Assembly: GCA_000469685.2 (NCBI GenBank)
Contig: LS997565.1
Coordinates: forward strand, 50,924,501-50,988,500
Direction: 5' to 3'
DNA: 64,000 nt
From: Haemonchus contortus
Taxonomy: Eukaryota > Nematoda > Chromadorea > Rhabditida > Trichostrongylidae
The notes below the pieces were generated by a model. That model searched no databases. It was given only the letters and a program-made list of their open reading frames with translations, and was not told where the DNA came from. Positions 45,551 to 54,724 of the stretch are shown in pieces; the first letter of the stretch is position 1; every line of letters begins with the position of its first letter. The position numbers and the translations under genes were made by a program.

Positions 45551-45897
45551 CATTCCTGCGGAATTCCGTGGGCACCTTCAGATGAGCGATGGGGCAAAAC
45601 TCGGAGCGATGCCGGCCACCCGTCGACAACGCCGGGCAAGCCCTAAACGTCCACGCCGCAGCCGACGGCCTTCACGTTGGGGCATTATACCAAATAGAGC
45701 ATGTTACGCTTGGGAAATTCTGGGCGCCAAAGCAAAGCCCGCCTGCGACAGCGCAGACGCTAATTCGGCCTGTTCGGTGTCGTCAACGGGAGATGTGCAG
45801 CGCTGTCAACCGGTGGCCAGCAACACTCAAGGCTCATTGCTGTGCCCTGAGGCCCTTCTCACCTTTACTGTGAACTTCATGTTGCAAAAATATATTC
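45551..45897 (+). other. GC-rich block with overlapping open frames bordering the satellite
   Basis: Two plus-strand frames (45582-45932 and 45589-45873) are open across this GC-rich block. The second gives a plausible peptide (IEHVTLGKFWAPKQSPP), the first an Arg-rich one that runs into the TTAGGC array. I cannot tell which, if either, is coding, and see no splice sites or homology. Confidence 0.3.
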
Positions 45898-45973
45898 ACT
45901 TGGCATCGAACTTAGGCTTAGGCTTGTGCTAGGTTAGTGTAACTTACGCTTGAGCTTAGGCCAAGGCTCATGA

Positions 45974-46159
45974 ACGAACTCATAAAGTTTGCCTCAAAAA
46001 GAAATTACCAGCACACTTTGCCCACATCTGCACGACGACAAAGCTTCTTGCCGAAGAACAGACCGAACCTCTGACCTCGGGAACATGAATCAATTCGCTT
46101 CTCCACTGTACCACATGAACAGTCGACTGCATGGTCTTTTTTCTTCACTCATACGTAGG
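45974..46159 (+). repeat. satellite cassette 1, type A
   Basis: Type A has CCACTGTACCACATGAACAG and TCTTTTTTCTTCACTC near its end. This leftmost copy is the most diverged at its start (ATAAAGTTTGCCTCAAAAAG). Confidence 0.85.
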
Positions 46160-46520
46160 CTTAGGCTTGAGCTGAAGTTGGAATCGAACTTAGGCTTGGG
46201 CTTAGGCTTAGGTTTAGGCTTGAGCTGAGGTCGGCATCGAACCCATGCTTAGGCTTAGGCTTCAGCTTAGGCTTAGGCTTAGGCTTGAGCTGAAGTTGGC
46301 ATCGAAACTATGCTTAGGCTCAGGCTTTAGCTTAGGCTTAGGCTTAGGCTTGAGCTGAAGTTGGCATCGAACCTATGCTTAGGCTTAGGCTTCAGCTTAG
46401 GCTTAGGCTTAGGCTTAGGCTTAGGCTTAGGCTTGAGCTGAAGTTGGCATCGAACCTATGCCTGGGCTTAGGCTTCAGCTTAGGCTTCAGCTTAGGCTTA
46501 GGCTTAGGCTTAGGCTTATG

Positions 46521-46707
46521 AACGACTCATAACGTTTGCCTCCAAAAGAACCGACCAGCGCACTTTGCCGACATCTGCACGACGACGAAGCTTCTTGCCG
46601 AGGAACAGAACCGAACCTCTGACCTCGTGGACATGAATCAATTCGTTTGTCCACTGCACCATATTTACATGTGTTTGCTTGGTCTTTTTGCTGCACTCAT
46701 ACGTAGG
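46521..46707 (+). repeat. satellite cassette 2, type B
   Basis: Type B has CCACTGCACCATATTTACAT and CTTGGTCTTTTTGCTGCACT. It shares the variant GCCGAGGAACAG with cassette 8. Confidence 0.85.
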
Positions 46708-47038
46708 TTTAGGCTAGGCTTGAGCTGAGGTCGGCATCGAACCTATGCTTAAGCTTAGGCTTCAGCTTAGGCTTAGGCTTAGGCTGAGGCTTCAGCTTAG
46801 GCTTGGGCTTAGGCTTGAGCTCAGGTCGGCATCGAACTCAGGCTTAGGCTTAGGCTTCAGCTTAGGCTTAGGCTGAGGCTTCAGCTTAGGCTTGGGCTTA
46901 GGCTTGAGCTCAGGTCGGCATCGAACTCAGGCTTAGGCTTAGGCTTCAGCTTAGGCTTAGGCTGAGGCTTCAGCTTAGGCTTAGGCTTAGGCTTGAGCTC
47001 AGGTCGGCATCGAACTCAGGCTTAGGCTTAGGCTTATA

Positions 47039-47223
47039 AACGACTCATAACGTTTGCCTCCAAAGGAACCGACCAGCAAACATTGCAGACATCTGCACGA
47101 CGACAAAGCTTCTTGCCGAAGAACAGACCGAACCTCTGACCTCGGGAACATGAATCAATTCGCTTCTCCACTGTACCACATGAACAGTCGACTGCATGGT
47201 CTTTTTTCTTCACTCATACGTAG
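47039..47223 (+). repeat. satellite cassette 3, type A
   Basis: Carries the variant GACCAGCAAACATTGCAGAC, also found in cassettes 9 and 10. Confidence 0.85.
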
Positions 47224-47602
47224 GCTTAGGCTTGAGCTGAAGTTGGAATCGAACTTAGGCTTGGGCTTAGGCTTAGGTTTAGGCTTGAGCTGAGGTCGGC
47301 ATCGAACCTATGCTTAGGCTTAGGCTTCAGCTTAGGCTTAGGCTTAGGCTTAGGCTTGAGCTGAAGTTGGCATCGAACCTATGCTTAGGCTGAGGCTTCA
47401 GCTTAGGCTTAGGCTTAGGCTTGAGCTGAAGTTGGCATCGAACCTATGCTTAGGCTTCGGCTTCTGCTTAGGCTTAGGCTTAGGCTTAGGCTTAGGCTTA
47501 GGCTTGAGCTGAAGTTGGCATCGAACCTATGCCTGGGCTTAGGCTTCAGCTTAGGCTTCAGCTTAGGCTTAGGCTTAGGCTTAGGCTTGGGCTTAGGCTT
47601 AT

Positions 47603-47790
47603 GAACGACTCATAACGTTTGCCTCCAAAAGAACCGACCAGCACATTTTGCCGACATCTGCACGACGACGAAGCTTCTTGCCGAAGAACAGAACCGAACC
47701 TCTGACCTCGTGAACATGAATCAATTCGTGTGTCCACTGCACCATATTTACATGTGTTTGCTTGGTTTTTTTGCTGCACTCATACGTAGG
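47603..47790 (+). repeat. satellite cassette 4, type B
   Basis: Type B; TTGGTTTTTTTGCTGCACTC near the end distinguishes it. Confidence 0.85.
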
Positions 47791-48220
47791 TTTAGGCTAG
47801 GCTTGAGCTGAGGTCGGCATCGAACCTATGCTTAAGCTTGGGCTTCAGCTTAGGCTTAGGCTTAGGCTGAGGCTTCAGCTTAGGCTTAGGCTTAGGCTTT
47901 AGCTGAAGTTGGCATCGAACCTATGCTTAGGCTTAGGCTTAGGCTTGTACCGAGGTCGGCACAGAACTTAGGCTTACGCTCACGCTTAGGCTTAGGCTTA
48001 GGCTTATGCTTGAGCTGAAGTTGGCATTGAACCTATGCTTAGGCTTAGGGTTCAGCTTAGGCTTAGGCTTAGGCTTGTGCTCAGGCTTAGGCTTGAGCTG
48101 AGGTCGGCATAGAACTTAGGCTTAGGCTTAGGCTTGAGCTTAAGTTGGCATCGAACCTATGCTTGGGCTTAGGCTTCAGCTTAGACTTAGGCTTAGGCTT
48201 AGGCTTGGGCTTAGGCTTAT

Positions 48221-48409
48221 GAACGACTCATAACGTTTGCCTCCAAAAGAACCGACCATCACACTTTGCCGACATCTGTACGACGACGAGGCTTCTTGCC
48301 GAAGAACAGAACCGAACCTCTGACCTCGTTGACATGAATCAATTCGTTTGTCCACTGCACCATATTTACATGTGTTTGCTTGGTCTTTTTGCTGCACTCA
48401 TACGTAGGT
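48221..48409 (+). repeat. satellite cassette 5, type B
   Basis: Type B; GACCATCACACTTTGCCGAC links it to cassettes 6 and 7. Confidence 0.85.
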
Positions 48410-48560
48410 TTAGGCTTAGGCTTGAGCTGAGGTCGGCATCGAACCTATGCTTAGGCCTAGGCTTCAGCTTAGGCTTAGGCTTAGGCTGAGGCTTCAGCTT
48501 AGGCTTAGGCTTAGGCTTGAGCTCAGGTCGGCATCGAACCCAGGCTTAGGCTTAGGCTTA

Positions 48561-48749
48561 TAAACGACTCATAACGTTTGCCTCCAAAAGAACCGACCAT
48601 CACACTTTGCCGACATCTGCACGACGACAAAGCTTCTTGCCGAAGAACAGACCGAACCTCTGACCTCGTGAACATGAATCAATTCGTGTGTCCACTGCAC
48701 CATATTTACATGTGTTTGCTTGGTCTTTTTGCTGCACTCATACGTAGGT
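48561..48749 (+). repeat. satellite cassette 6, type B
   Basis: Mixed: the first half resembles type A copies (AAGAACAGACCGAACC), the second half is type B, suggesting recombination between types. Confidence 0.8.
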
Positions 48750-48889
48750 TTAGGCTTAGGCTTGAGCTGAGGTCGGCATCGAACCTATGCTTAAGCTTAG
48801 GCTTCAGCTTAGGCTTAGGCTCAGGCTGAGGCTTCAGCTTAGGCTTGAGCTCAGGTCGGCATCGAACTCAGGCTTAGGCTTAGGCTTAT

Positions 48890-49076
48890 AAACGACTCAT
48901 AACGTTTGCCTCCAAAGGAACCGACCATCACACTTTGCCGACATCTGCACGACGACAAAGCTTCTTGCCGAAGAACAGACCGAACCTCTGACCTCGGGAA
49001 CATGAATCAATTCGCTTCTCCACTGTACCACATGAACAGTCGACTGCATGGTCTTTTTTCTTCACTCATACGTAGG
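48890..49076 (+). repeat. satellite cassette 7, type A
   Basis: Type A, with the GACCATCACACTTTGCCGAC variant of cassettes 5 and 6. Confidence 0.85.
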
Positions 49077-49347
49077 CTTAGGCTTGAGCTGAAGTTGGAA
49101 TCGAACTTAGGCTTGGGCTTAGGCTTAGGTTTAGGCTTGAGCTGAGGTCGGCATCGAACCCATGCTTAGGCTTAGGCTTCAGCTTAGGCTTAGGCTTAGG
49201 CTTGAGCTGAAGTTGGCATCGAAACTATGCTTAGGCTCAGGCTTTAGCTTAGGCTTAGGCTTAGGCTTGAGCTGAAGTTGGCATCGAACCTATGCTTAGG
49301 CTGAGGCTTCAGCTTAGGCTTAGGCTTAGGCTTAGGCTTAGGCTTAA

Positions 49348-50010
49348 AGGCACTGTTCACAAGTAGAGGTTTCCGAGATTTGCGCATGGTTTGAATTCGA
49401 AGCCCCCTTTGGTACCATTCGTACAGGAATGAGGTCGGAAAACGGCTGGATAGGGCATACTAAGGGGCCGGAGAGGTATCCACGGTCGCCCTCCGCCCCT
49501 TCATCGGTGTCACGTTAGACGAGTGTCGAGACAAAACAGATTGCTATTATTCGTTCTAGGACCCACGCACAAAAAGCTAACCGCCGACTGATGAGGCGAT
49601 GTTTTTCTCCCATTCTTCTTTCCTCTGTTTTTCTTTTTGCTGCCGCGATCCCTTATTTGATTTCCTACTCCTACAGGCTGGAAAAGGTGAGCTACTTTCG
49701 CTGTTACTAAGGTTTTTTTGTTTATTTATGCTTATAAGTGAATGAATTGTGGATTACCATTGTCTGTTCTTCGCACCAGGACCCATACGCGCGCAGTGAA
49801 ACGCACTCTTGAGCTCGTCCGGGCGCCCCACCTTCTTCATTTTTCTGGTTTTATTCACGTCCAGCCCCCTTTTTAACGTTTTTTCGAGGCCTTTTTTCAC
49901 TATGAAAACACCGATGCAAGCAGTTTCTTCACCTCAGTCGCACTAGTTTCGATCTTGTCTTTCGTTTTTCATCATAATCTGGATTACCCAAAATCATGTT
50001 AACGGTGCCT
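49348..50010. mobile_element. 663-bp non-autonomous element inserted in the satellite, TTAA-flanked
   Basis: TTAA flanks both sides (49344-49347, 50011-50014). Ends are AGGCACTGTTCAC and, as reverse complement of the right end, AGGCACCGTTAAC followed by ATGATTTTGGG. If the duplication is only TA, the ends become AAGGCAC. The interior is unlike the satellite and has no long frame. It belongs to the AAAGGCACAGTTCACGATAA end family seen elsewhere in the window. Confidence 0.8.
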
Positions 50011-50102
50011 TTAAGCTTGAGCTGAAGTTGGCATCGAACCTATGCCTGGACCTAGGCTTCAGCTTAGGCTTCAGCTTAGGCTTAGGCTTAGGCTTAGGCT
50101 TA

Positions 50103-50291
50103 TGAACGACTCATAACGTTTGCCTTCAAAAGAACCGACCAGCGCACTTTGCCGACATCTGCACGACGACGAAGCTTCTTGCCGAGGAACAGAACCGAAC
50201 CTCTGACCTCGTTGACATGAATCAATTCGTTTGTCCACTGCACCATATTTACATGTGTTTGCTTGGTCTTTTTGCTGCACTCATACGTAGG
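50103..50291 (+). repeat. satellite cassette 8, type B
   Basis: Near-identical to cassette 2 (shares GCCGAGGAACAG), as is the hexamer pattern that follows it. Confidence 0.85.
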
Positions 50292-50531
50292 TTTAGGCTA
50301 GGCTTGAGCTGAGGTCGGCATCGAACCTATGCTTAAGCTTAGGCTTCAGCTTAGGCTTAGGCTTAGGCTGAGGCTTCAGCTTAGGCTTGGGCTTAGGCTT
50401 GAGCTCAGGTCGGCATCGAACTCAGGCTTAGGCTTAGGCTTCAGCTTAGGCTTAGGCTGAGGCTTCAGCTTAGGCTTAGGCTTAGGCTTGAGCTCAGGTC
50501 GGCATCGAACTCAGGCTTAGGCTTAGGCTTA

Positions 50532-50719
50532 TAAACGACTCATAACGTTTGCCTCCAAAGGAACCGACCAGCAAACATTGCAGACATCTGCACGACGACA
50601 AAGCTTCTTGCCGAAGAACAGACCGAACCTCTGACCTCGGGAACATGAATCAATTCGCTTCTCCACTGTACCACATGAACAGTCGACTGCATGGTCTTTT
50701 TTCTTCACTCATACGTAGG
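50532..50719 (+). repeat. satellite cassette 9, type A
   Basis: Near-identical to cassette 3 (CAAACATTGCAGAC variant). Confidence 0.85.
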
Positions 50720-51079
50720 CTTAGGCTTGAGCTGAAGTTGGAATCGAACTTAGGCTTGGGCTTAGGCTTAGGTTTAGGCTTGAGCTGAGGTCGGCATCGA
50801 ACCCATGCTTAGGCTTAGGCTTCAGCTTAGGCTTAGGCTTAGGCTTAGGCTTGAGCTGAAGTTGGCATCGAAACTATGCTTAGGCTCAGGCTTTAGCTTA
50901 GGCTTAGGCTTAGGCTTGAGCTGAAGTTGGCATCGAACCTATGCTTAGGCTTCGGCTTCTGCTTAGGCTTAGGCTTAGGCTTAGGCTTGAGCTTAGGCTT
51001 AGGCTGAGGCTTCAGCTTAGGCTTAGGCTTAGGCTTGAGCTCAGGTCGGCATCGAACTCAGGCTTAGGCTTAGGCTTAT

Positions 51080-51265
51080 AAACGACTCATAACGTTTGCC
51101 TCCAAAGGAACCGACCAGCAAACATTGCAGACATCTGCACGACGACAAAGCTTCTTGCCGAAGAACAGACCGAACCTCTGACCTCGGGAACATGAATCAA
51201 TTCGCTTCTCCACTGTACCACATGAACAGTCGACTGCATGGTCTTTTTTCTTCACTCATACGTAG
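51080..51265 (+). repeat. satellite cassette 10, type A, cut by the retrotransposon
   Basis: Same variant as cassettes 3 and 9. At CACTCATACGTAG the array switches directly into reverse transcriptase sequence. Confidence 0.85.
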
Positions 51266-51863
51266 CCCGAGAATCGTAAGAAGTGGGGTTCCACAGGGAG
51301 GTGTATTATTCCCTGTCCTTTTCAACATTTTTACAGCTGAAATTCCGAGCATGCTATGTGAAGTAGGAGTTAAGACAAAGGTATATGCAGATGATTTGAA
51401 AGTCTACAAACCAATCTTCACTCAGAATGACTCGAAAGTTTTACAAGAGGCGATTGACTTAACAGTTGAATGGTCCAAACAGTGGCAATTGCCATTAGCT
51501 CCGCTAAAAACGGTTTACATGAGACTAATGTCTGGAAGGTCATTAGATCACTTGTATACTGTTGATGGGGTTTCTCTTACTGCTGTTGAATCGGTTAGAG
51601 ATTTAGGTTTCAATTATAATAACAAATTGGATTTTTCGGAGCATATAGCGAAAAGGGTAAAAATGGCTCATACTCGCATATTTCAAATCTTCAATGGGTT
51701 ATCTACTACGAATAAAGAAGCATTGCCTCGCGCTTACAAATCATATGTTCGTCCGTTGGTGGAATCCAGTTCTACTGTTTTCAATCCATCAAAAAGAAAG
51801 CATATATATGCTTTGGAGAAGGTTCAGAATAATTTCACACGTAAATTGCTAATTCGACTCAAT

Positions 51864-52211
51864 GGCTGCTTTCATAGTCCGCAGGCAGGCGCGCAGGCGC
51901 GCTGGCGCGCAGGCAGGCGCGCTGGCGCGCTGGCGCGCAGGCAGGGGCGCAGGCAGTGCTGGGGGGGAGGAGGGAGGCAGACAGTGTAAGGCAAACAGTC
52001 CACGCCCCTTCGAAGGTTGTTTGTTTTCAACCCCTCGAAGGGGCGTGGATGTTTGCCTCACACTGTCTGCCTCCCTCCTCCCCCCTAGCACTGCCTGCGC
52101 CCCTGCCTGCGCGCCAGCGCGCCAGCGCGCCTGCCTGCGCGCCAGCGCGCCAGCGCGCCTGCCTGCGCGCCAGCGCGCCTGCGCGCCTGCCTGCGGACTA
52201 TGAAAGCAGCC
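51864..52211. mobile_element. 348-bp near-perfect GC-rich palindrome (CTGCTTTCATAGTCCGC family), copy 3
   Basis: AAT flanks both sides (51861-51863, 52212-52214). Both ends read GGCTGCTTTCATAGTCCGC inward; the arms continue through GCGCGC/GGCAGG-rich repeats to a centre with CACGCCCCTTCGAAGG and its inverse. It splits the reverse transcriptase frame after codons IRLNG, with the frame resuming at GGTTTCCTC. Open frames here (Ala/Arg/Pro runs) are by-products. Confidence 0.92.
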
Positions 52212-52505
52212 AATGGTTTCCTCTATGACAAAATACCAAAAGCTGCAGTTAGGAATAAGTATCTGGGAATATCAACTCTTTAATCCAGACGTAATATTTT
52301 TGACCTTTGTTTAGTTCACAAGATGATACACGGTCTATCTGGTTCTGGTTTATGTAACGTTTTCAAATTAATGCCCTCGAGAACAAGAGGAGGATCCAGC
52401 AAGATTTTTCTCAGCCAACCCAAGACAACTTTGCGGGAATAAAGTTTCTCGTTTAGAGCTGGGAGTCATTATTTAATGCTCTCAAAAAAGGTACCGTTGA
52501 ACATA

Positions 52506-54087
52506 CAGTGCGTTTCATAATTATAAGGTCACCCTCAATTTTCGCACTTTTAAAAAAAGTAATCATTAAGGATTTTTTCTAGCATCATGGACAGATTCCC
52601 CAGCACGAATAACCTAGGTATCCGTTTCTTAGCCGCTGCTGCATTCTTCTGAACTTTTTTAGAACAGTTTATCGATTTTTGCACCGTTTCATAATTATAA
52701 GGTCACCCTGAGAAAGTGAACAATTATTAACGAAAGAGAGGAAATTTCGTGTTTGAAGATACTTGTAAAGGTAAGCATGTGTAGCAAAGGCATTCCTAAA
52801 CCTGACTGTCAACATGGCTCGTGGTCATCTGCTTTCCTCTGATGAGAAGGCTCGTCATGATGGTGGGCTCCGTACTCGAGCCATTTCCAGGCAAATAGAG
52901 AGGTCCCCTCGGTCCATTCGGAGATTTCTAGAGAGTCCTCATGTCGTTAGATATAACACCAACTGTGGACACCCATGAAAGATTACTACCCGTGACGAGC
53001 GGAAAATCCTGAGGACTGTTTCCAACAGTACGCCCTCCTTGAACCAGATCCGATCGGAATTAAATCTCTCTGGGTCGAAAACTACAGTCTGGAGAGCAGT
53101 GAGAAGATGCGAGAACATCACCAGGCAAGCAATGGAGAAGGTGCCACGAGTCACCGATCGTCACAAAGAGGCTCGACTCGGATTTGCCAAGATGAACCCA
53201 GGGAGAGATTGGGCAAAGGTAGATCTGCATCAAAATCTCACCATAGAGCTGAATAATTCCTATTCAGGTCGTCTTTTCGGGTGAAAAGAAATTCAATCTG
53301 ATGGAAACAAGCGGTACTGACGCGACTTGAGGAAGGAACCAGTCTACTTCAGCCGTCGCAATTTCGGTGGAAGAAGTCTATGGTGTGGGGTGCATTCTGC
53401 AATGATGTCGTGTTGGATCTACCTGTCGTGAGCTGCAGTATGTATTGCAAGGATTACCAGAACGTCTTGGAGTATCATCTAGTACCCTTTCTATGCCATC
53501 GCCGTCACCTCAACTATGTCTTTCAACGAGACAACGCCTCCATTCATGTGAGCCGTGCAACGGATGAGTGGCTGCAATGCCAATAAATAAGCGTCCTGCC
53601 ATGACCAGCCTGCAGTCCCGATCTCAATCCGATGGAACATATCTGGGGCATAATAGTCAGACAGGTTTATGCGTATAACCGTCAGTTCCAGAGCACAGAA
53701 GAGCTGAACCGGGCGATTATCGAAGCATGGAGAGCAATCGATGAGGAACTCTTCGGAACTTAGTTTCTAATATACCACGCAGGCTCTTTGATGTTGCTCT
53801 TAAACAAGGAGGAGCTATAGATTATTAACTGTTGTACATATGCCATTAACATTGATAAATCATTTACTTCCTCAGGGTGACCTTATAATTATGAAACGGT
53901 GCAAAAGCCGACACTATCTTTAAAAAATTCGTAAAAAATTTGAGGTAAAAGATTTTGCGACCAAAATTTGAGTACGGAGGTACATTGTGGCGAGGAATCT
54001 ACCAGTGTTTGCCAAAAAATTCCATTCCGGCTGCTTTCTCCAGAATAGCAAAAATCTGGGGTGACCTTATAATTATGAAACGCACTG
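52506..54087 (+). mobile_element. Tc1-like transposon with IR/DR ends
   Basis: TA flanks both sides (52504-52505, 54088-54089). The outer ends CAGTGCGTTTCATAATTATA and the inverted equivalent close at 54087. A second, similar repeat (GCACCGTTTCATAATTATAA then GGTCACCCTGA) lies at 52681-52710 and inverted at 53873-53902, so each end has two direct repeats in an inverted arrangement, as in the IR/DR subgroup of Tc1 elements. It interrupts the retrotransposon's 3' part. Confidence 0.93.
52814..53830 (+). pseudogene. Tc1-like transposase, inactivated
   Basis: From the ATG at 52814 the N-terminal helix-turn-helix region is readable (LSSDEKARHDGGLRTRAISR, then SPRSIRRFLESPH). A TGA at 52976-52978 interrupts it; the frame resumes with TTRDERKILRTVSNSTPSL and NQIRSELNLSGSKTTVWRAV. 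A frame change occurs before SMVWGAFCNDVVLDL, followed by the second catalytic Asp in YVFQRDNASIHVSRAT, a TAA at 53584-53586, and the third acidic residue in SPDLNPMEHIWGII. Intact elements encode about 340 residues. Domain order is complete, so it is a full-length copy that decayed in place. Confidence 0.9.
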
Positions 54088-54295
54088 TATCTTTGGCTCA
54101 ATTTAAACATCGGATCGCTAAAATGCTATTAAGATATGACACAGAGTAAGAGCGTTTTTATGAGACAGACTACTGAACCATAAAACTTTCATTTACTACT
54201 GTAAAATTTTGACATTTGGCTTGACTTTATAGAAATTGTATTAGTTTTCGGTGTTTCGTTGATGTACCTTTCACACTTGTGCCTTTTGCACACGT

Positions 54296-54327
54296 AATAA
54301 ACCTATAACCTATAACCTATAACCTAC
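54296..54327 (+). repeat. (CCTATAA)n 3' tail of the retrotransposon
   Basis: About four tandem CTATAAC-type units directly after AATAAA mark the 3' end of the non-LTR element. Confidence 0.8.
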
Positions 54328-54724
54328 TCAACGCATTCCAAATTTTTTGAAGAGCTTATATGTATGCAGAAAAAACCTTACGGATAAAAAAAACCTCTGT
54401 CCAGTTAACGAACCTTTAACATGGCATATTCATGGCTTATTTAATACACCTTCATGACACATATTGGCTGATGGCCTTTCATTGTGTCCATATATAATGG
54501 GTTTATCCGTTAGGGTAAGCATACAAAAAAAAACTTAACTATATTGTTCCGGCTCAGTGAAAAAATTAGCAGACGATCTCTTTAATGTTAATTTTCTATT
54601 ACTTTTTAGGCTGTACTTCGGTAGAATTTTTATTTGTTATGCAAGGTAAGCCCATCACTTCCAATGAATTTTATTTCGTTGTATTGGTTTGATTGATTGG
54701 CATTCGGTGCTTTTGATAAAACTC
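54328..54724. other. AT-rich, nothing recognised
   Basis: No TTAGGC satellite resumes after the retrotransposon. A very short exon-like stretch at about 54611-54645 (acceptor CTTTTTAG, donor GTAAGC) cannot be linked to a gene. Confidence 0.4.

Larger units (their letters stand above)
45898..51265 (+). repeat. degenerate TTAGGC telomere-like satellite with ~185-bp cassettes
   Basis: TTAGGC hexamers and one-base variants (TTGGGC, TTCAGC, TTGAGC, TGAGGC, TTAAGC) alternate with a ~22-base spacer of the form TGAAGTTGGCATCGAACCTA, and with ten copies of a ~185-bp cassette starting CGACTCATAACGTTTGCCTC and ending CACTCATACGTAGG. TTAGGC is the nematode telomere repeat, so this is an interstitial or subtelomeric array with the TTAGGC strand pointing right. 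Frames on both strands (Leu-Gly or Ser-Leu repeats) are by-products. Confidence 0.93.
51266..54327 (+). pseudogene. 5'-truncated non-LTR retrotransposon (CR1/Jockey-like reverse transcriptase)
   Basis: Retrotransposon sequence is in three pieces: 51266-51863, 52212-52503 and 54088-54327. The first keeps reverse transcriptase motifs: RSGVPQGGVLFPVLFNIF (template-grip region) and the catalytic YADD in VYADDLKVYK, then the thumb-side RDLGFNYNNKLDF and YKSYVRPLVE. The second continues with DKIPKAAVRNKYLG-like and VHKMIHGLSGSGL-like sequence in shifting frames. The third ends FKHRIAKMLLRYDTE, a UTR and AATAAACCTATAACC repeats, a short tandem 3' tail of the kind seen in CR1-like elements. Endonuclease and ORF1 parts are absent. 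The reported 297-codon frame from 51096 is a fusion with satellite sequence. Confidence 0.9.

Noticed and set aside
49348..50010. A piggyBac-derived element, because of the TTAA flanks
   Set aside because: The ends start AGGCAC rather than the CCC/CCY typical of piggyBac, and a TA duplication with AAGGCAC ends explains the site equally well.
46487..50788. Open frames with Leu-Gly or Ser-Leu repeats across the satellite
   Set aside because: They arise from translating TTAGGC hexamers and the cassette in open phases on both strands; no start context, splice sites or conservation beyond the repeat.
45898..51265. A true chromosome end
   Set aside because: The hexamers are degenerate and interrupted, and more than 12 kb of other sequence follows to the right.
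45898..51265. CRISPR-like array because of regular repeats and spacers
   Set aside because: The genome is eukaryotic, the repeats are telomere hexamers, and the 'spacers' are themselves repeated.
51096..51989. A 297-codon frame read as one reverse transcriptase protein
   Set aside because: Only 51266-51863 is reverse transcriptase. The first part is satellite cassette 10 and the last part is the GC palindrome, so it is a chance fusion.
51849..52228. Ala/Arg/Pro-rich frames on both strands
   Set aside because: Products of the GC-rich palindrome, with the same peptides mirrored on both strands.
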